A stretch of 64,000 nt of DNA from Epilithonimonas mollis (GTDB taxonomy: Bacteria; Bacteroidota; Bacteroidia; Flavobacteriales; Weeksellaceae): assembly GCF_900142325.1 (NCBI RefSeq), contig NZ_FRAM01000003.1, forward strand, positions 248,001 to 312,000. Direction: 5' to 3'. The notes beneath the pieces were generated by a model. That model worked only from the letters and a program-made list of their open reading frames with translations. It made no database searches and was not told the DNA's origin. The position numbers and the translations under genes were made by a program. Below, one piece after another: positions 8,331 to 16,830 of this stretch. Positions within the stretch are counted from its first letter, which is position 1. Each line of letters starts with the position of its first letter.

Positions 8331-10360
8331 TAAAATTGAGTTTCAACACCGATTATGAAATTTCTTCCAGCAGCAGGATTATAATACCGCCCGCCAAAAG
8401 CATTGATATCAAAACCGGAAACATAGCCTGTATTGTATAAATTCTGTATATGCAATGACAATCGTATCATTGTATTGTCTACAGCTATAGGCAACCTGAA
8501 ATTGATATGGCTTATAATACTAGAATCTGACCAAACCGAATTAGCATCGTTCAATGGCAGTTTTGATGTATAAAAATGAGAATAATCCACGGACAACTTT
8601 TTGAAAAGGATAAAACTTAACAGCGAGTTTACAGTGGTTGCGGGAACACCTGTCAGGTCATTCCCCGAAAAATCAATACTATTCTGCTCATAGTTCTGAA
8701 ATCTGAACTGATAAAAACTCCCTGAAAAACGTAATTTGAATCGGGTAAAATAGTCATTCCGAAGATAGAAACTTTTGGATTCCAGAAGAAACTCAAAGCC
8801 TTTCTGGACGGTCTCGCCGGCATTGACAAAATATTCTTGCCCAGCTTCATTTTGTCTCCGTACAATAGCATCCTTCATCCGGAAATCAAAATAACTGCCT
8901 TCTAAAAATAATACGTTTCCGAACTGCTTTCTTATGCCAATTTCTTTATTCCAGCCATATTCCGGAGAAAGAGCGGAATTGAATTCCTGTGTTGAGGAAC
9001 GGATTTCTTCGTTGGTCGGTGCCGAATTTCCTCTTCCTACTTTTCCTCTTATTGAGAGATTTTTATCCATAAAATAGCTGAGTCCGAAGTTGGGAAGCCA
9101 TTGGTTTTTGTTACGGACATTTCCATATTCTGCTTGCGGATAAAGCCTTTCCCAGATGTATGAAACGGAATTGAGACTGACGGAAATGTCCGTAAAGAAT
9201 TTTTCATTAATGTTTAGTTTTTGAGAAAGAAAATAAAAACCTGAAGTATTTTTTAATTTGTCAAAATTTTGCGGATCAGCTTCTGTTCCTTTATTATTAT
9301 CGTAGTTCTTCACAACTATGTGATTAATCCCGTCTTCGAATCCGAATCTGTAAGCTAAGAAAATCCGACGCCAGTTTCGCTCATAGTTCAGATGCGTCCG
9401 CAATGCCAGATTATTTTCATAACGGTGCTCATAATTCGTAATAAAGGGGTTTTCAAAATCAACGTAAGAACCCTGAATCAAAATAAAATGAGAAAAATTC
9501 TTACCAAAATCATACTCATTGGAAATCCCACCAAAAGTCATTCTATTTCTGATGCCTGCCCGTTGTTCTTTAGCACCTGGAGTAACTGTAGTTGAAGGTC
9601 TTGCCTGTCTGCTGTCAGACTTCCATTGTTCCACAGTCAGTCCGCCAGGCGTCTGATAATCAAGACCTGAGAACATTATCATGCTTTTCAGGGTACTTTT
9701 TTCAGAATAACGGAATTGATCTTTCAGGAAAATCTGTTTTCTCATCATTCTGGATTGTTCTCTGTAAGAATCCGTCTGATAATAATTTTGGAAGATTTCA
9801 AAGAAATGCTTATTCAATGTCTTTGAAAGGATAAAACTTTGGTTAAAAGTACCATAACTCCCGACAGACAAGCTGGCAGCAATATCTTCCGATTCTTTTG
9901 TTTTCAAAAGCAGTGTTCCGCCGGTTTCTGCTCCATAATCGCCACTTTCCGGTCCTTTATAAAGTTCGATTTGATCGATCAGTTGTGGTGAAATAATATT
10001 GAAATAGGTATTTCCGGATGCGTCAGACAAAATAAAATCATCAAGATAAACTTTGATATTTCTGACACCGAAAGGCGACCTTAACGTGCTGCCCCGCAGT
10101 GATAGTCTGTAACTTCCGGGGGAACGTTCCTCCATCCTTACACCGGCAACCTGATTGACAGCCTCCAGAAGGCGTTCCGGAGGGTTCTGAATCAGAAGAT
10201 CTTTGCGCAACACAGACACCGATTTTGTAGAAGCTATCAAAGATGTCGGTTTTTTATAAGCATCAATCCGCACCTCGGAAATCAGATTTGCAGAATCTAC
10301 AGCCTGAGACCATAGACCTGCAGAAGAATAAAAAAAAAGAAACAGGTAAAATTTTTTCAT
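8330..10360 (-). CDS. TonB-dependent outer-membrane receptor
   Basis: 676 residues. The signal peptide ends near LWSQA. A TonB-box-like stretch (ISEVRIDAYK, ~28-37) is followed by a plug domain (~45-150) with RLSLRGSTLRSPFGVRNIKVYLDDF and IELYKGPESGDYG. The rest is a 22-strand-type barrel ending in a terminal Phe (FIIGVETQF), the usual outer-membrane insertion signal. Family members import iron chelates, cobalamin or other scarce ligands using TonB-ExbBD energy. Size and the lack of a SusD partner point to the siderophore/metal class rather than SusC. A metal-transporter gene lies upstream on the same strand, so metal import is a reasonable guess. The ligand is not readable. Confidence 0.88.
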   Translation of the reverse strand: MKKFYLFLFFYSSAGLWSQAVDSANLISEVRIDAYKKPTSLIASTKSVSVLRKDLLIQNPPERLLEAVNQVAGVRMEERSPGSYRLSLRGSTLRSPFGVRNIKVYLDDFILSDASGNTYFNIISPQLIDQIELYKGPESGDYGAETGGTLLLKTKESEDIAASLSVGSYGTFNQSFILSKTLNKHFFEIFQNYYQTDSYREQSRMMRKQIFLKDQFRYSEKSTLKSMIMFSGLDYQTPGGLTVEQWKSDSRQARPSTTVTPGAKEQRAGIRNRMTFGGISNEYDFGKNFSHFILIQGSYVDFENPFITNYEHRYENNLALRTHLNYERNWRRIFLAYRFGFEDGINHIVVKNYDNNKGTEADPQNFDKLKNTSGFYFLSQKLNINEKFFTDISVSLNSVSYIWERLYPQAEYGNVRNKNQWLPNFGLSYFMDKNLSIRGKVGRGNSAPTNEEIRSSTQEFNSALSPEYGWNKEIGIRKQFGNVLFLEGSYFDFRMKDAIVRRQNEAGQEYFVNAGETVQKGFEFLLESKSFYLRNDYFTRFKLRFSGSFYQFRFQNYEQNSIDFSGNDLTGVPATTVNSLLSFILFKKLSVDYSHFYTSKLPLNDANSVWSDSSIISHINFRLPIAVDNTMIRLSLHIQNLYNTGYVSGFDINAFGGRYYNPAAGRNFIIGVETQF

Positions 10361-10512
10361 TAGATCTGCGAGTGCAAAAACCGTACATTTATCTGTAGAT
10401 AATGTATTATTTAATATTTATGATTATCAAAGGATCAACTATTTTCAAAAATCAACTTATATTTCAGTTAAAATCTTTAGCCAGACTGACACAGGTACAG
10501 ATTGTATTTCAC

Positions 10513-10542
10513 TATCCATGATGCAACCGACGAGCATGGATA
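10513..10542. repeat. Inverted repeat between VIT and TonB-receptor genes
   Basis: TATCCATG at 10513-10520 and CATGGATA at 10535-10542 form an 8-bp perfect inverted repeat with a 14-nt loop. It lies in the 278-bp gap between these two genes. It could be an operator, a 5'-leader structure of the receptor mRNA, or the end of the VIT transcript; the sequence does not decide. Confidence 0.35.
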
Positions 10543-10638
10543 ATAGACAATGAGATACACGCTGTTTTGCAAAAGATCAAATTAAGGATCTTTGTCCATA
10601 TTCAGGAGTTATGAGAAATTATTGTCCCAAAATGTTTT

Positions 10639-11334
10639 TTAGGAAACCGTTACTCCAAAAAGATGTCCGATTAAAGCGGTGATACCCATTGCAACAGTTC
10701 CCCAAAAGCAAATTCTCAATACGGCAATTCCCATTTTTGAACCTCCGGTTTTCGCAGAAATTGCACCTAAGATCATCAGAAAAATAATCGAAAATCCATA
10801 TTGAAAGTAAACCATTTGTTCTATAGGTGCCAAAAGTGAAACCGCAAAAGGCAATATCGCTCCCAGCGCAAATGAACCGAATGATGCAAATGCAGCTAGT
10901 AAAGGCTTGGCCTGAGTTATTTCGTTGATTCCCAATTCGTCGTGGGCATGAGCTGCCAAAGCATCATGATTGGTAAGTTCGGTAGCAACCTGAAGTGCAG
11001 TTTCCTTGCTTACGCCTCTTTTTTCATAGATTTTTGCCAATTCTCTCAGTTCAATTTCAGGCATTTCTTCCAGTTCCCGCTTTTCTCTTAAAAGATCTGC
11101 TTTTTCGGTATCCTCCTGTGAACTGACGGAAACATATTCTCCTGCTGCCATAGACATCGCTCCTGCAATCATTCCTGCCAATGCGGCCAGAATGATGGTA
11201 TTCCTTTCCGGGTTTGCAGCAGCTACACCGATGACAATACTTGTGGTAGACAAGAGTCCGTCATTCGCACCCAAAACAGAGGCGCGAAGCCATCCTACCC
11301 TATTGACGTAATGTTTTTCTAATTGATGGTGCAT
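10639..11334 (-). CDS. VIT1/CCC1-family Fe2+/Mn2+ transporter
   Basis: 231-residue integral membrane protein. Helix 1 carries the family signature RASVLGANDGLLSTTSIVIGVAAA (~18-41) and helix 2 has AGMIAGAMSMAAGEYVSVSSQ (~54-74). A charged cytoplasmic segment rich in Glu (~75-135, metal-binding domain of the family) is followed by three more helices. VIT/CCC1 proteins move Fe2+ or Mn2+ out of the cytoplasm. Full length. Placed upstream of a TonB-dependent receptor, which would fit metal homeostasis, but the 304-bp gap argues against a tight operon. Confidence 0.9.
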   Translation of the reverse strand: MHHQLEKHYVNRVGWLRASVLGANDGLLSTTSIVIGVAAANPERNTIILAALAGMIAGAMSMAAGEYVSVSSQEDTEKADLLREKRELEEMPEIELRELAKIYEKRGVSKETALQVATELTNHDALAAHAHDELGINEITQAKPLLAAFASFGSFALGAILPFAVSLLAPIEQMVYFQYGFSIIFLMILGAISAKTGGSKMGIAVLRICFWGTVAMGITALIGHLFGVTVS

Positions 11335-11434
11335 AATTTTAATTTCTAAACATTTGATCCATTGCTATATAACAATATTGTACATATTTGGATTTCCTTA
11401 AGTTATTTCGGTTAGACAATTATAATGTATCATA

Positions 11435-11442
11435 CAAAAATA
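11435..11442 (-). promoter_or_regulatory. Possible -7 element for the VIT gene
   Basis: The minus strand reads TATTTTTG (TAnnTTTG), about 100 nt before the VIT start codon. Single-box match in AT-rich DNA. Confidence 0.3.
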
Positions 11443-11521
11443 ATAAGATTATCAATGAAAATTTGATATAATTCTGACTTTCAGATATCTCTTCCATGAT
11501 CTGATTAATAAAAGATTCTAA

Positions 11522-11539
11522 ATAGGTACAAATACCTAT
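11522..11539 (+). promoter_or_regulatory. Palindromic operator candidate upstream of the lipoprotein gene
   Basis: ATAGGTA-CAAA-TACCTAT is a perfect 7-bp inverted repeat. It lies 22 nt upstream of the -33 TTG of the next promoter, a position where an activator or repressor could bind. Confidence 0.4.
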
Positions 11540-11561
11540 AAACAAAGTGGGTTTTTCATTA

Positions 11562-11592
11562 TTGAATTGAAAATCAAACCAAAATATCTTTG
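11562..11592 (+). promoter_or_regulatory. Promoter of the small exported protein cluster
   Basis: TTG at 11562-11564, 20 nt spacing, then TATCTTTG at 11585-11592. Both boxes and the spacing fit the Bacteroidetes primary sigma consensus. It lies 31 nt before the ATG at 11623. Confidence 0.65.
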
Positions 11593-11622
11593 CCATATCA
11601 ACAACCAATAAAAATCAATACA

Positions 11623-12165
11623 ATGAAAAAGCTATTCTTTTATCTGTTCGCAGGACTTTTTATGAGTTCTATCTTATTCTCTTGTCACAGAGACGGTGAT
11701 GATGAAAATAACAATGCAAACAATGCCGGCAGCTCAGCCACTCTGACTGCAGAAAATTATGGATTTGATGGCAGCCATGCCGGAAAATTCAGCTCAACAG
11801 CGGCGGGAATCGTTAGGACTTCCGCAGCAGGAATGACAATTGTTACAATTTCGGGAATCCGGGATGGAGGAAAAGAATCGATCAATATGGTTCTGTATGG
11901 CGATGTTGCTGCAAACAAGACTTATACTCTGGGCAACGGTTCTCAAAACGGAATCGTGATCAGAAAAGATTACCAGAACGTAACGGATCAGGCCATGTCT
12001 TACAGCACAGATAATAACGGCACCAATATGACCGGTGGTGGCGAAGTGAAGATCACATCCGTTAATGGTAACAAGGTCGAAGGAACTTTTTATGCAGTTG
12101 GATATAATAATTCCGGGAAAGAGGCTTATGCTGAGCAGGGAAAATTCAGTGGAACGATTAACTAA
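11623..12165 (+). CDS. Putative lipoprotein
   Basis: 180 residues. I chose the ATG at 11623 because it gives a proper lipoprotein signal (MKKLFFYLFAG, lipobox ILFSC with Cys21) and sits just after a good promoter; an upstream in-frame ATG at 11590 overlaps the -7 box. The mature part starts with an acidic Asn-rich linker and continues as beta-prone sequence (IVTISGIRDGGKESINMVLYG, then VEGTFYAVGYNNSGKEAYAEQG). This has the look of the small beta-sandwich lipoproteins common in flavobacteria. Family not recognised. First gene of a run of five small exported proteins. Confidence 0.7.
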   Translation: MKKLFFYLFAGLFMSSILFSCHRDGDDENNNANNAGSSATLTAENYGFDGSHAGKFSSTAAGIVRTSAAGMTIVTISGIRDGGKESINMVLYGDVAANKTYTLGNGSQNGIVIRKDYQNVTDQAMSYSTDNNGTNMTGGGEVKITSVNGNKVEGTFYAVGYNNSGKEAYAEQGKFSGTIN

Positions 12166-12181
12166 AATCCTTATCAATACT

Positions 12182-12799
12182 ATGAAAACTCTTTATAAAA
12201 CTACTGTTGCGATATTTTGCCTCTGTTTATTCAGCAAAGCTACAGCACAACGCCTTGATATTTTGGGTGGAATCAATATGACCGGCATCACTCACGAAAC
12301 ATCACAACAGAAAACCGATCAGTCCGGTAATGTTGGTTACCATGTTGGGATGGCTGTTTTTGTTGCTTTCAATCCGGAAAAATACAAAAAAGATGATGAC
12401 AGAGAAGGTTATGGATTGCTTCCAACCTTGCAGTTTGTAAAAAAAGGAAGCTCAAAAAACAGTGTCATCAACAATTCTGCTGCGGATATCAAGCTGGGTT
12501 TTCTTCAGCTTAATCTTCCTCTGATCTATACTGCCAGCAATATGGATATCGGACTTGGACCTTATGTAGCATATGCATTATCCGGCAGCAAAAAATACAG
12601 AGTTGGCAACGGTGAGAAAGAAAAAATAGATTTCGGGAATGAGCTGGGCAGAATGGATTATGGTTTGGGAATCCAGTTTACTTTATTTATGTTCAAATTT
12701 CAATATGACTATGGATTGGCCAACCTAGCAAAAGGCAATGACAACAAAGCCAACACCCGCAGTTTCAGTCTGAGCGTCAATATTCCTCTCGTCCAATAA
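12182..12799 (+). CDS. PorT-like outer-membrane beta-barrel protein
   Basis: 205 residues from the ATG at 12182, chosen because it begins a signal peptide (MKTLYKTTVAIFCLCLFSKATAQ). The longer frame from 12065 overlaps the preceding gene without a signal. The mature region has alternating hydrophobic strands with Gly and aromatic girdles (LDILGGINMTGI, LGFLQLNLPLIYTASNMDIGLGPYVAYAL, MDYGLGIQFTLFMFKFQYDYGLANL) of the outer-membrane beta-barrel (PorT/OMP_b-brl_2) type. It begins 16 bp after the lipoprotein gene. Role unknown. Confidence 0.72.
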   Translation: MKTLYKTTVAIFCLCLFSKATAQRLDILGGINMTGITHETSQQKTDQSGNVGYHVGMAVFVAFNPEKYKKDDDREGYGLLPTLQFVKKGSSKNSVINNSAADIKLGFLQLNLPLIYTASNMDIGLGPYVAYALSGSKKYRVGNGEKEKIDFGNELGRMDYGLGIQFTLFMFKFQYDYGLANLAKGNDNKANTRSFSLSVNIPLVQ

Positions 12800-12802
12800 T
12801 CC

Positions 12803-13285
12803 ATGACATTACAACATATTTTCATAGGTTTTTCATTATTGGTTTGTAATTTTTCAAATGCACAGCAGAAAGATTACAAACCTTTTCTGGAAACGCTTTT
12901 CGTGCAGGCCAAAAATGATTTTAAGGACATTGCCGGCGAAGAAAATGAAACCAGCATGTTCAGAGATTCTAAATTAAAACCTGAGATTGGGGAGATAAAA
13001 ATCAGCATAATGTCTTATAGTAAGAATTTGACTTGGACGATCCCTTTAGATAAATCCAAAATAGTTCAAAAAGATACTGAAGATTTTATCAAAACGAAAT
13101 TTCCTGCTAATGAGAATTATGTGATTGTGGACAGTGACGACCTGGAAAACGAAAACTTCATGACAAAAAATGTCTATCTGAAACACGGCGACCGAAAACC
13201 GAAACTGATTTTCCAAACATTTTATTACAAGGATAAAGAAGATACTCAGAAAAGCAGTTTCAGCATGATAATATATGGAAAATAA
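12803..13285 (+). CDS. Small exported protein, paralogue 1 of 3
   Basis: 160 residues, starting 3 bp after the beta-barrel gene. The signal peptide ends near FSNAQQ. The mature protein begins with a helical acidic stretch (FLETLFVQAKNDFKDIAGEE). It continues with IKISIMSYSKNLTWTIPLDKSKIV and a C-terminal strand. The pattern of early helix, an xWxIPxDKxK segment and a C-terminal beta strand is repeated in the gene at 13770, which suggests ancient duplication. No known family recognised. Almost certainly co-transcribed with its neighbours. Confidence 0.65.
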   Translation: MTLQHIFIGFSLLVCNFSNAQQKDYKPFLETLFVQAKNDFKDIAGEENETSMFRDSKLKPEIGEIKISIMSYSKNLTWTIPLDKSKIVQKDTEDFIKTKFPANENYVIVDSDDLENENFMTKNVYLKHGDRKPKLIFQTFYYKDKEDTQKSSFSMIIYGK

Positions 13286-13288
13286 TAA

Positions 13289-13756
13289 ATGAAAAAGATG
13301 AAAAAAGTATTATTAAGCCTGATGTTATTAACAATAATGTCTATCCGAGGGCAGATTTCCAAAGACTTTGGGAAAGAAATAAAAGCCCTTCTTGAAGCTG
13401 AAGCTCCAGATCTGATGATGAATGAATTCAAAAGTGAATATGCCTCAACATTTTACCGGACGAATTTGAAACTTGAGGGTTTCGAGATTAATTATATTGT
13501 CAGTGCAATTATTGGTAATGTTCTTTCTGCAAAATATATCAATAAAGGTGATGAAAATATAATGGAATCTATATCCATCCGGCTCAATACAATGTCCTAT
13601 TTGATTTACGACAGTAAGTATGATCCTGAACGATTTAAATTAGATGACAACACATTAAGAAAAATACTCGTAAAAAGTAATACAACAGGAAAAACTCTTC
13701 TTGTTATTACTTTAAGTCAATCTGATGAAATCTATTTCCGATTTGTAAGAATTTAA
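13289..13756 (+). CDS. Small exported protein, paralogue 2 of 3 (divergent)
   Basis: 155 residues, starting 3 bp after the previous gene. Signal peptide MKKMKKVLLSLMLLTIMSIRGQ. The mature part again opens with a helix (FGKEIKALLEAEAPDLMMNEFK), then strand-rich sequence ending in LLVITLSQSDEIYFRFVRI. Similarity to the flanking two genes is in size, layout and the helix-plus-FYRTNLKL type segment (compare FYQPNFKL in the next one) rather than clear identity. Function unknown. Confidence 0.6.
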   Translation: MKKMKKVLLSLMLLTIMSIRGQISKDFGKEIKALLEAEAPDLMMNEFKSEYASTFYRTNLKLEGFEINYIVSAIIGNVLSAKYINKGDENIMESISIRLNTMSYLIYDSKYDPERFKLDDNTLRKILVKSNTTGKTLLVITLSQSDEIYFRFVRI

Positions 13757-13769
13757 TTTCAAAACCTTT

Positions 13770-14273
13770 ATGAAAACTTTAATTATAATTTTCCTGGTTG
13801 CATTCAGTCATATTATTGTCAATGCCCAGACTTTTTCTCAGATCATTTCCAGCCTGGAAAAATATGCCAAAGATGGTTTTAAAAACAGACTCGGAAAAAA
13901 GCTGAATGACAGCGAAGACGGTAAAACTTCTTTTTACCAGCCGAATTTCAAATTACCTTATGGCGATGCACAGATCAGCATCGAAAAAGACCGCAAACTC
14001 TGCATCATCACCTGGATGATACCAATGGATAAAGCAAAAGCCATCATCCCTGAATTTGAAAAAATAATGGAAAATAAAACCAAAAATGATCCTGACTATT
14101 TCATAGAAAATAATGGCAGCAAAACCCAGGGCTATGAGCTAAAGGATCTTTATATGGCGGATGGTTACACTGGCGAAGACTTATTGATGATGAGTGCCGT
14201 ATACTCTATCGATCAGAAAGATGCTTCAAAAGGAAATTATTATATTCAGATTCTTGGCGATATTGAAGAATAA
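13770..14273 (+). CDS. Small exported protein, paralogue 3 of 3
   Basis: 167 residues, 13 bp after the previous gene. The signal peptide ends near IIVNAQ. The mature part has a helix (IISSLEKYAKDGFKNRLGKKL), then TSFYQPNFKLPYGDAQISIE, the segment CIITWMIPMDKAKAII that parallels LTWTIPLDKSKIV in the protein from 12803, and a closing strand YYIQILGDIEE. Family unknown. It ends the run of small exported proteins; the sensor kinase gene downstream has its own -7 element. Confidence 0.63.
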   Translation: MKTLIIIFLVAFSHIIVNAQTFSQIISSLEKYAKDGFKNRLGKKLNDSEDGKTSFYQPNFKLPYGDAQISIEKDRKLCIITWMIPMDKAKAIIPEFEKIMENKTKNDPDYFIENNGSKTQGYELKDLYMADGYTGEDLLMMSAVYSIDQKDASKGNYYIQILGDIEE

Positions 14274-14363
14274 GTTTTAAAAATTTTATATCGATGCTGC
14301 CAAAGTCATTTTACCTACAATAAAAATTTATATCTGACCGCTGATATAAAAAGAGATTTATAA

Positions 14364-14371
14364 TATATTTG
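14364..14371 (+). promoter_or_regulatory. -7 element for the sensor kinase gene
   Basis: TATATTTG matches TAnnTTTG exactly. It ends 16 nt before the GTG at 14387 and overlaps the TTG at 14369, which therefore cannot be the start of translation if this promoter is real. Confidence 0.55.
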
Positions 14372-14386
14372 TGTAAACTTAAACCT

Positions 14387-16051
14387 GTGAGAACCAAACA
14401 CTTTATCCCTATCCTTATTCTTTTTGTAATTATAACATCAAAAGCTCAATCTATATCTGTTCTTAATAAAGAACTTGAAAAAAGTAAATCCTTAAAAGAG
14501 TCATCAAAAATTGAATCTGATCTGGGCAGGATCTATTTTGGCAAAGGTGATTTTTTAACCGCACAAAAATTTTTTTTTGCCGCTCTGGAAAAAGCCGAGA
14601 AAATTAAAAACGATCACTTGATCGCTAGTGCTTGTAATAATATTTCCGCAACATATATGGAAACTGAAAATGATTCTCAAGCTGAAAATTATGCAAAAAG
14701 ATCTATTGATTTTAATAAAAAGATACGAGACCATGAGGGTCTAGCAGATGCATACAATTCCTTGGCAAATGTCTATTACTTTCAGGAAAAGGATCATCTC
14801 AGCCTGCATTATTTTTCTGAGTCTATAAAGGAAAGAAAAATAGTCAAAGATTCTGCAGGCCTTTTTGCGGGGTATAAAAATCTTGGATCAAATCTTTTTG
14901 AAATCGGCAAAACGGACGAGGCCATAAAAACCATTGAACAAAGTCTGAAATATATATCGAAAAAAACAGATTCTGCAAAGTGGATCGGTTCTTATCTTAC
15001 TTTATCACAGGCCTATTTGTACAGTGGAAAATCCGACAAGGCCAAATACTATCTCGATCAGTGCTATCAGTATATTCATAATTATAAAGATAAAAGCAAA
15101 GTCGAAGATTATTATTATACTGTTTCTCAATACTATGAAAAGACAGGAAATACGACTGAAGCATTTAAAAATTTCAAATTATATGCAAAATATAGAGACA
15201 GTGTTATCAGTACTGCAAAAAACAGGCAACTATCTGAACTCAATTTAAAATATGAAACTGAAAAAAAACAAAACCTGATCAATCATCAAAATTTTGAACT
15301 TAAACAAAAGAACACTCTGCTGATTTTCATTGGTGCGTTTTTTCTGATTGCCATAATCGTGGCATATTTCATCTATAAAAATTACCGGTTCAGGCAGGAC
15401 AAAAAACTACAGAAAGAGATTTTCCGTCAGAAAGAAGTGGAGACAAAAGCCCTCTTCGAAGGCGAGCAGAATGAAAGAATCCGCATCGCAAGAGACCTTC
15501 ACGACAGTGTCGGCCAGATGCTTTCCCTGATAAAAATGAATCTTTCTTCACAGGAACAGAATCTGGAGAATGAGAAGGTTCAGAATCTGGTTGATAAAAC
15601 AATCTCGGAAGTCAGAACGATTTCTCATAATCTTATTCCCGAAGAACTGAATTTCGGAATAATCCCTGCTCTGGAAAACCTTGCTGACAAAGTCAATTCC
15701 TCTTCTTCCACAAAAATGGAAATCGATATTCCGGATGAAATCAGAACTTTGGAATTCCAGAAGCAAAATGAACTTTCCATTTATAGAATTGTTCAGGAAG
15801 TTGTCAATAATATGATAAAACATGCAGATGCCACTTCTGTTAATCTATTAATTAAAAAAACGGAAAACATCCTGATTATTAATATCAGGGATAACGGAAA
15901 AGGTCTTGACAACAACTCGATTTCCAATTCTTCTGGCATCGGCTGGAAGAACATCAATGCGAGAGTCCACATGATGGATGGAAAAATAAAAATCGAATCG
16001 GAAAAACTAGCCGGAACTCAAATCGAAATCACTTTGCCTCAAAATGGATAA
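14387..16051 (+). CDS. TPR-containing sensor histidine kinase (HisKA_3/NarL type)
   Basis: 554 residues from GTG at 14387. I prefer this start because it gives the signal peptide MRTKHFIPILILFVIITSKAQ, while the upstream TTG lies inside the -7 box. Residues ~25-280 are tetratricopeptide repeats in the periplasm. One transmembrane helix (TLLIFIGAFFLIAIIVAYFIYK) follows, then the HisKA_3 dimerisation/phosphoacceptor domain with His372 in IARDLHDSVGQ. The C-terminal HATPase_c has IRDNGKGLDNN and SSGIGWKNINARV. It overlaps the NarL-type regulator gene by 8 bp, so the two form a two-component pair. Periplasmic TPR kinases of this type sense unknown cues. Confidence 0.9.
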   Translation: MRTKHFIPILILFVIITSKAQSISVLNKELEKSKSLKESSKIESDLGRIYFGKGDFLTAQKFFFAALEKAEKIKNDHLIASACNNISATYMETENDSQAENYAKRSIDFNKKIRDHEGLADAYNSLANVYYFQEKDHLSLHYFSESIKERKIVKDSAGLFAGYKNLGSNLFEIGKTDEAIKTIEQSLKYISKKTDSAKWIGSYLTLSQAYLYSGKSDKAKYYLDQCYQYIHNYKDKSKVEDYYYTVSQYYEKTGNTTEAFKNFKLYAKYRDSVISTAKNRQLSELNLKYETEKKQNLINHQNFELKQKNTLLIFIGAFFLIAIIVAYFIYKNYRFRQDKKLQKEIFRQKEVETKALFEGEQNERIRIARDLHDSVGQMLSLIKMNLSSQEQNLENEKVQNLVDKTISEVRTISHNLIPEELNFGIIPALENLADKVNSSSSTKMEIDIPDEIRTLEFQKQNELSIYRIVQEVVNNMIKHADATSVNLLIKKTENILIINIRDNGKGLDNNSISNSSGIGWKNINARVHMMDGKIKIESEKLAGTQIEITLPQNG

Positions 16052-16700
16052 TCAGGAAAAAATCAATATACTTTTGGTAGATGATCATCAGATGATGATC
16101 GATGGCATCAGGAATCTACTGTCCAATGAAACGAACTGTAACATCGTGGACGAAGCCAACAACGGACAGGTAGCTTATGAGAAAATTGCCGCAAATCCTA
16201 CAAATTTTGCACTTATACTGACTGACATCAGCATGCCGCTTCTCAGCGGAACAGAACTTTGCAGAATGATCAAAAGCGAATTCCCCCACATCCAGGTTCT
16301 GATCCTCTCGATGTATAACAATTCGACTGCGGTGAAAGAAGCTGTTTTGGCAGAAGCAGACGGTTACATTCTGAAAAATGCCGGGAAAGATGAACTTTTG
16401 AAAGCCATCCACAGGATTTCCAATGGCGGAACATACTTTTCGCAGGATATTATACCGCTGATATACAATCAGTACCATAAAGAAAAATTGCAGCAGGAAC
16501 AATTATCGCTCCTCACAACAAGGGAACGCGAGATTCTCAGTTTGATCATTAAAGAAATGACAAGTGAAGAGATTGCCGAGACATTATTCATCAGCAAAAA
16601 AACAGTGGACAACCACCGTCAGCACCTGCTGGAAAAAACAGGCTGCAAAAGTACAGTCGGACTTGTAAAGTTTGCGATCAAATACGACATCGGGCAGTAA
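16044..16700 (+). CDS. NarL/LuxR-family response regulator
   Basis: 218 residues. Receiver domain ~5-125 with the acidic pair LLVDDHQ, phosphoacceptor Asp61 in LILTDISMP, and Lys in ADGYILKNAGKDE. C-terminal LuxR helix-turn-helix ~150-212 with LLTTREREILSLIIKEMTS and ISKKTVDNHRQHLLEKTG. The start overlaps the kinase gene by 8 bp, implying translational coupling and a cognate pair. Its DNA target cannot be read; the neighbouring dps gene is a candidate but so are distant genes. Confidence 0.93.
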   Translation: MDNQEKINILLVDDHQMMIDGIRNLLSNETNCNIVDEANNGQVAYEKIAANPTNFALILTDISMPLLSGTELCRMIKSEFPHIQVLILSMYNNSTAVKEAVLAEADGYILKNAGKDELLKAIHRISNGGTYFSQDIIPLIYNQYHKEKLQQEQLSLLTTREREILSLIIKEMTSEEIAETLFISKKTVDNHRQHLLEKTGCKSTVGLVKFAIKYDIGQ

Positions 16701-16720
16701 AAAAATCAGACCTCTTCTCA

Positions 16721-16788
16721 TTCACCGATTCATTTTGCCCGTTCGTCGAAAATAATGTCAAAATAATAGGATTTCATCCGACCTTTAC
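16721..16788 (+). promoter_or_regulatory. Direct-repeat operator and promoter of dps
   Basis: Half-sites TTCACCGA (16721-16728) and TTCGTCGA (16742-16749) are 21 bp apart and separated by TTCATTTTGCCCG. A -7-like box (GACCTTTA, 16780-16787) starts 36 bp after the start of the C in the second half-site core; the CTTTAC sequence lies 39 bp from it. The same arrangement precedes the bicupin and alpha/beta hydrolase genes. Also shared with the bicupin leader is an AAGAGCAATA-like stretch (here at ~16797-16806). LytTR regulators bind such 21-bp direct repeats; assignment to the LytTR gene at 17374 is inference. Confidence 0.6.
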
Positions 16789-16830
16789 ATCAGAAAAAGA
16801 GCAATAGTGCTCAAATTAAATCCTACCATT

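Noticed and set aside
10361-10638. Cobalamin or other riboswitch upstream of the TonB receptor gene
   Set aside because: No conserved B12-box-like or other riboswitch core could be identified; only a simple 8-bp inverted repeat is present.
14369-14371. TTG at 14369 as start codon of the TPR sensor kinase
   Set aside because: It overlaps the -7 box; the GTG at 14387 gives a good signal peptide and lies downstream of the predicted transcription start.
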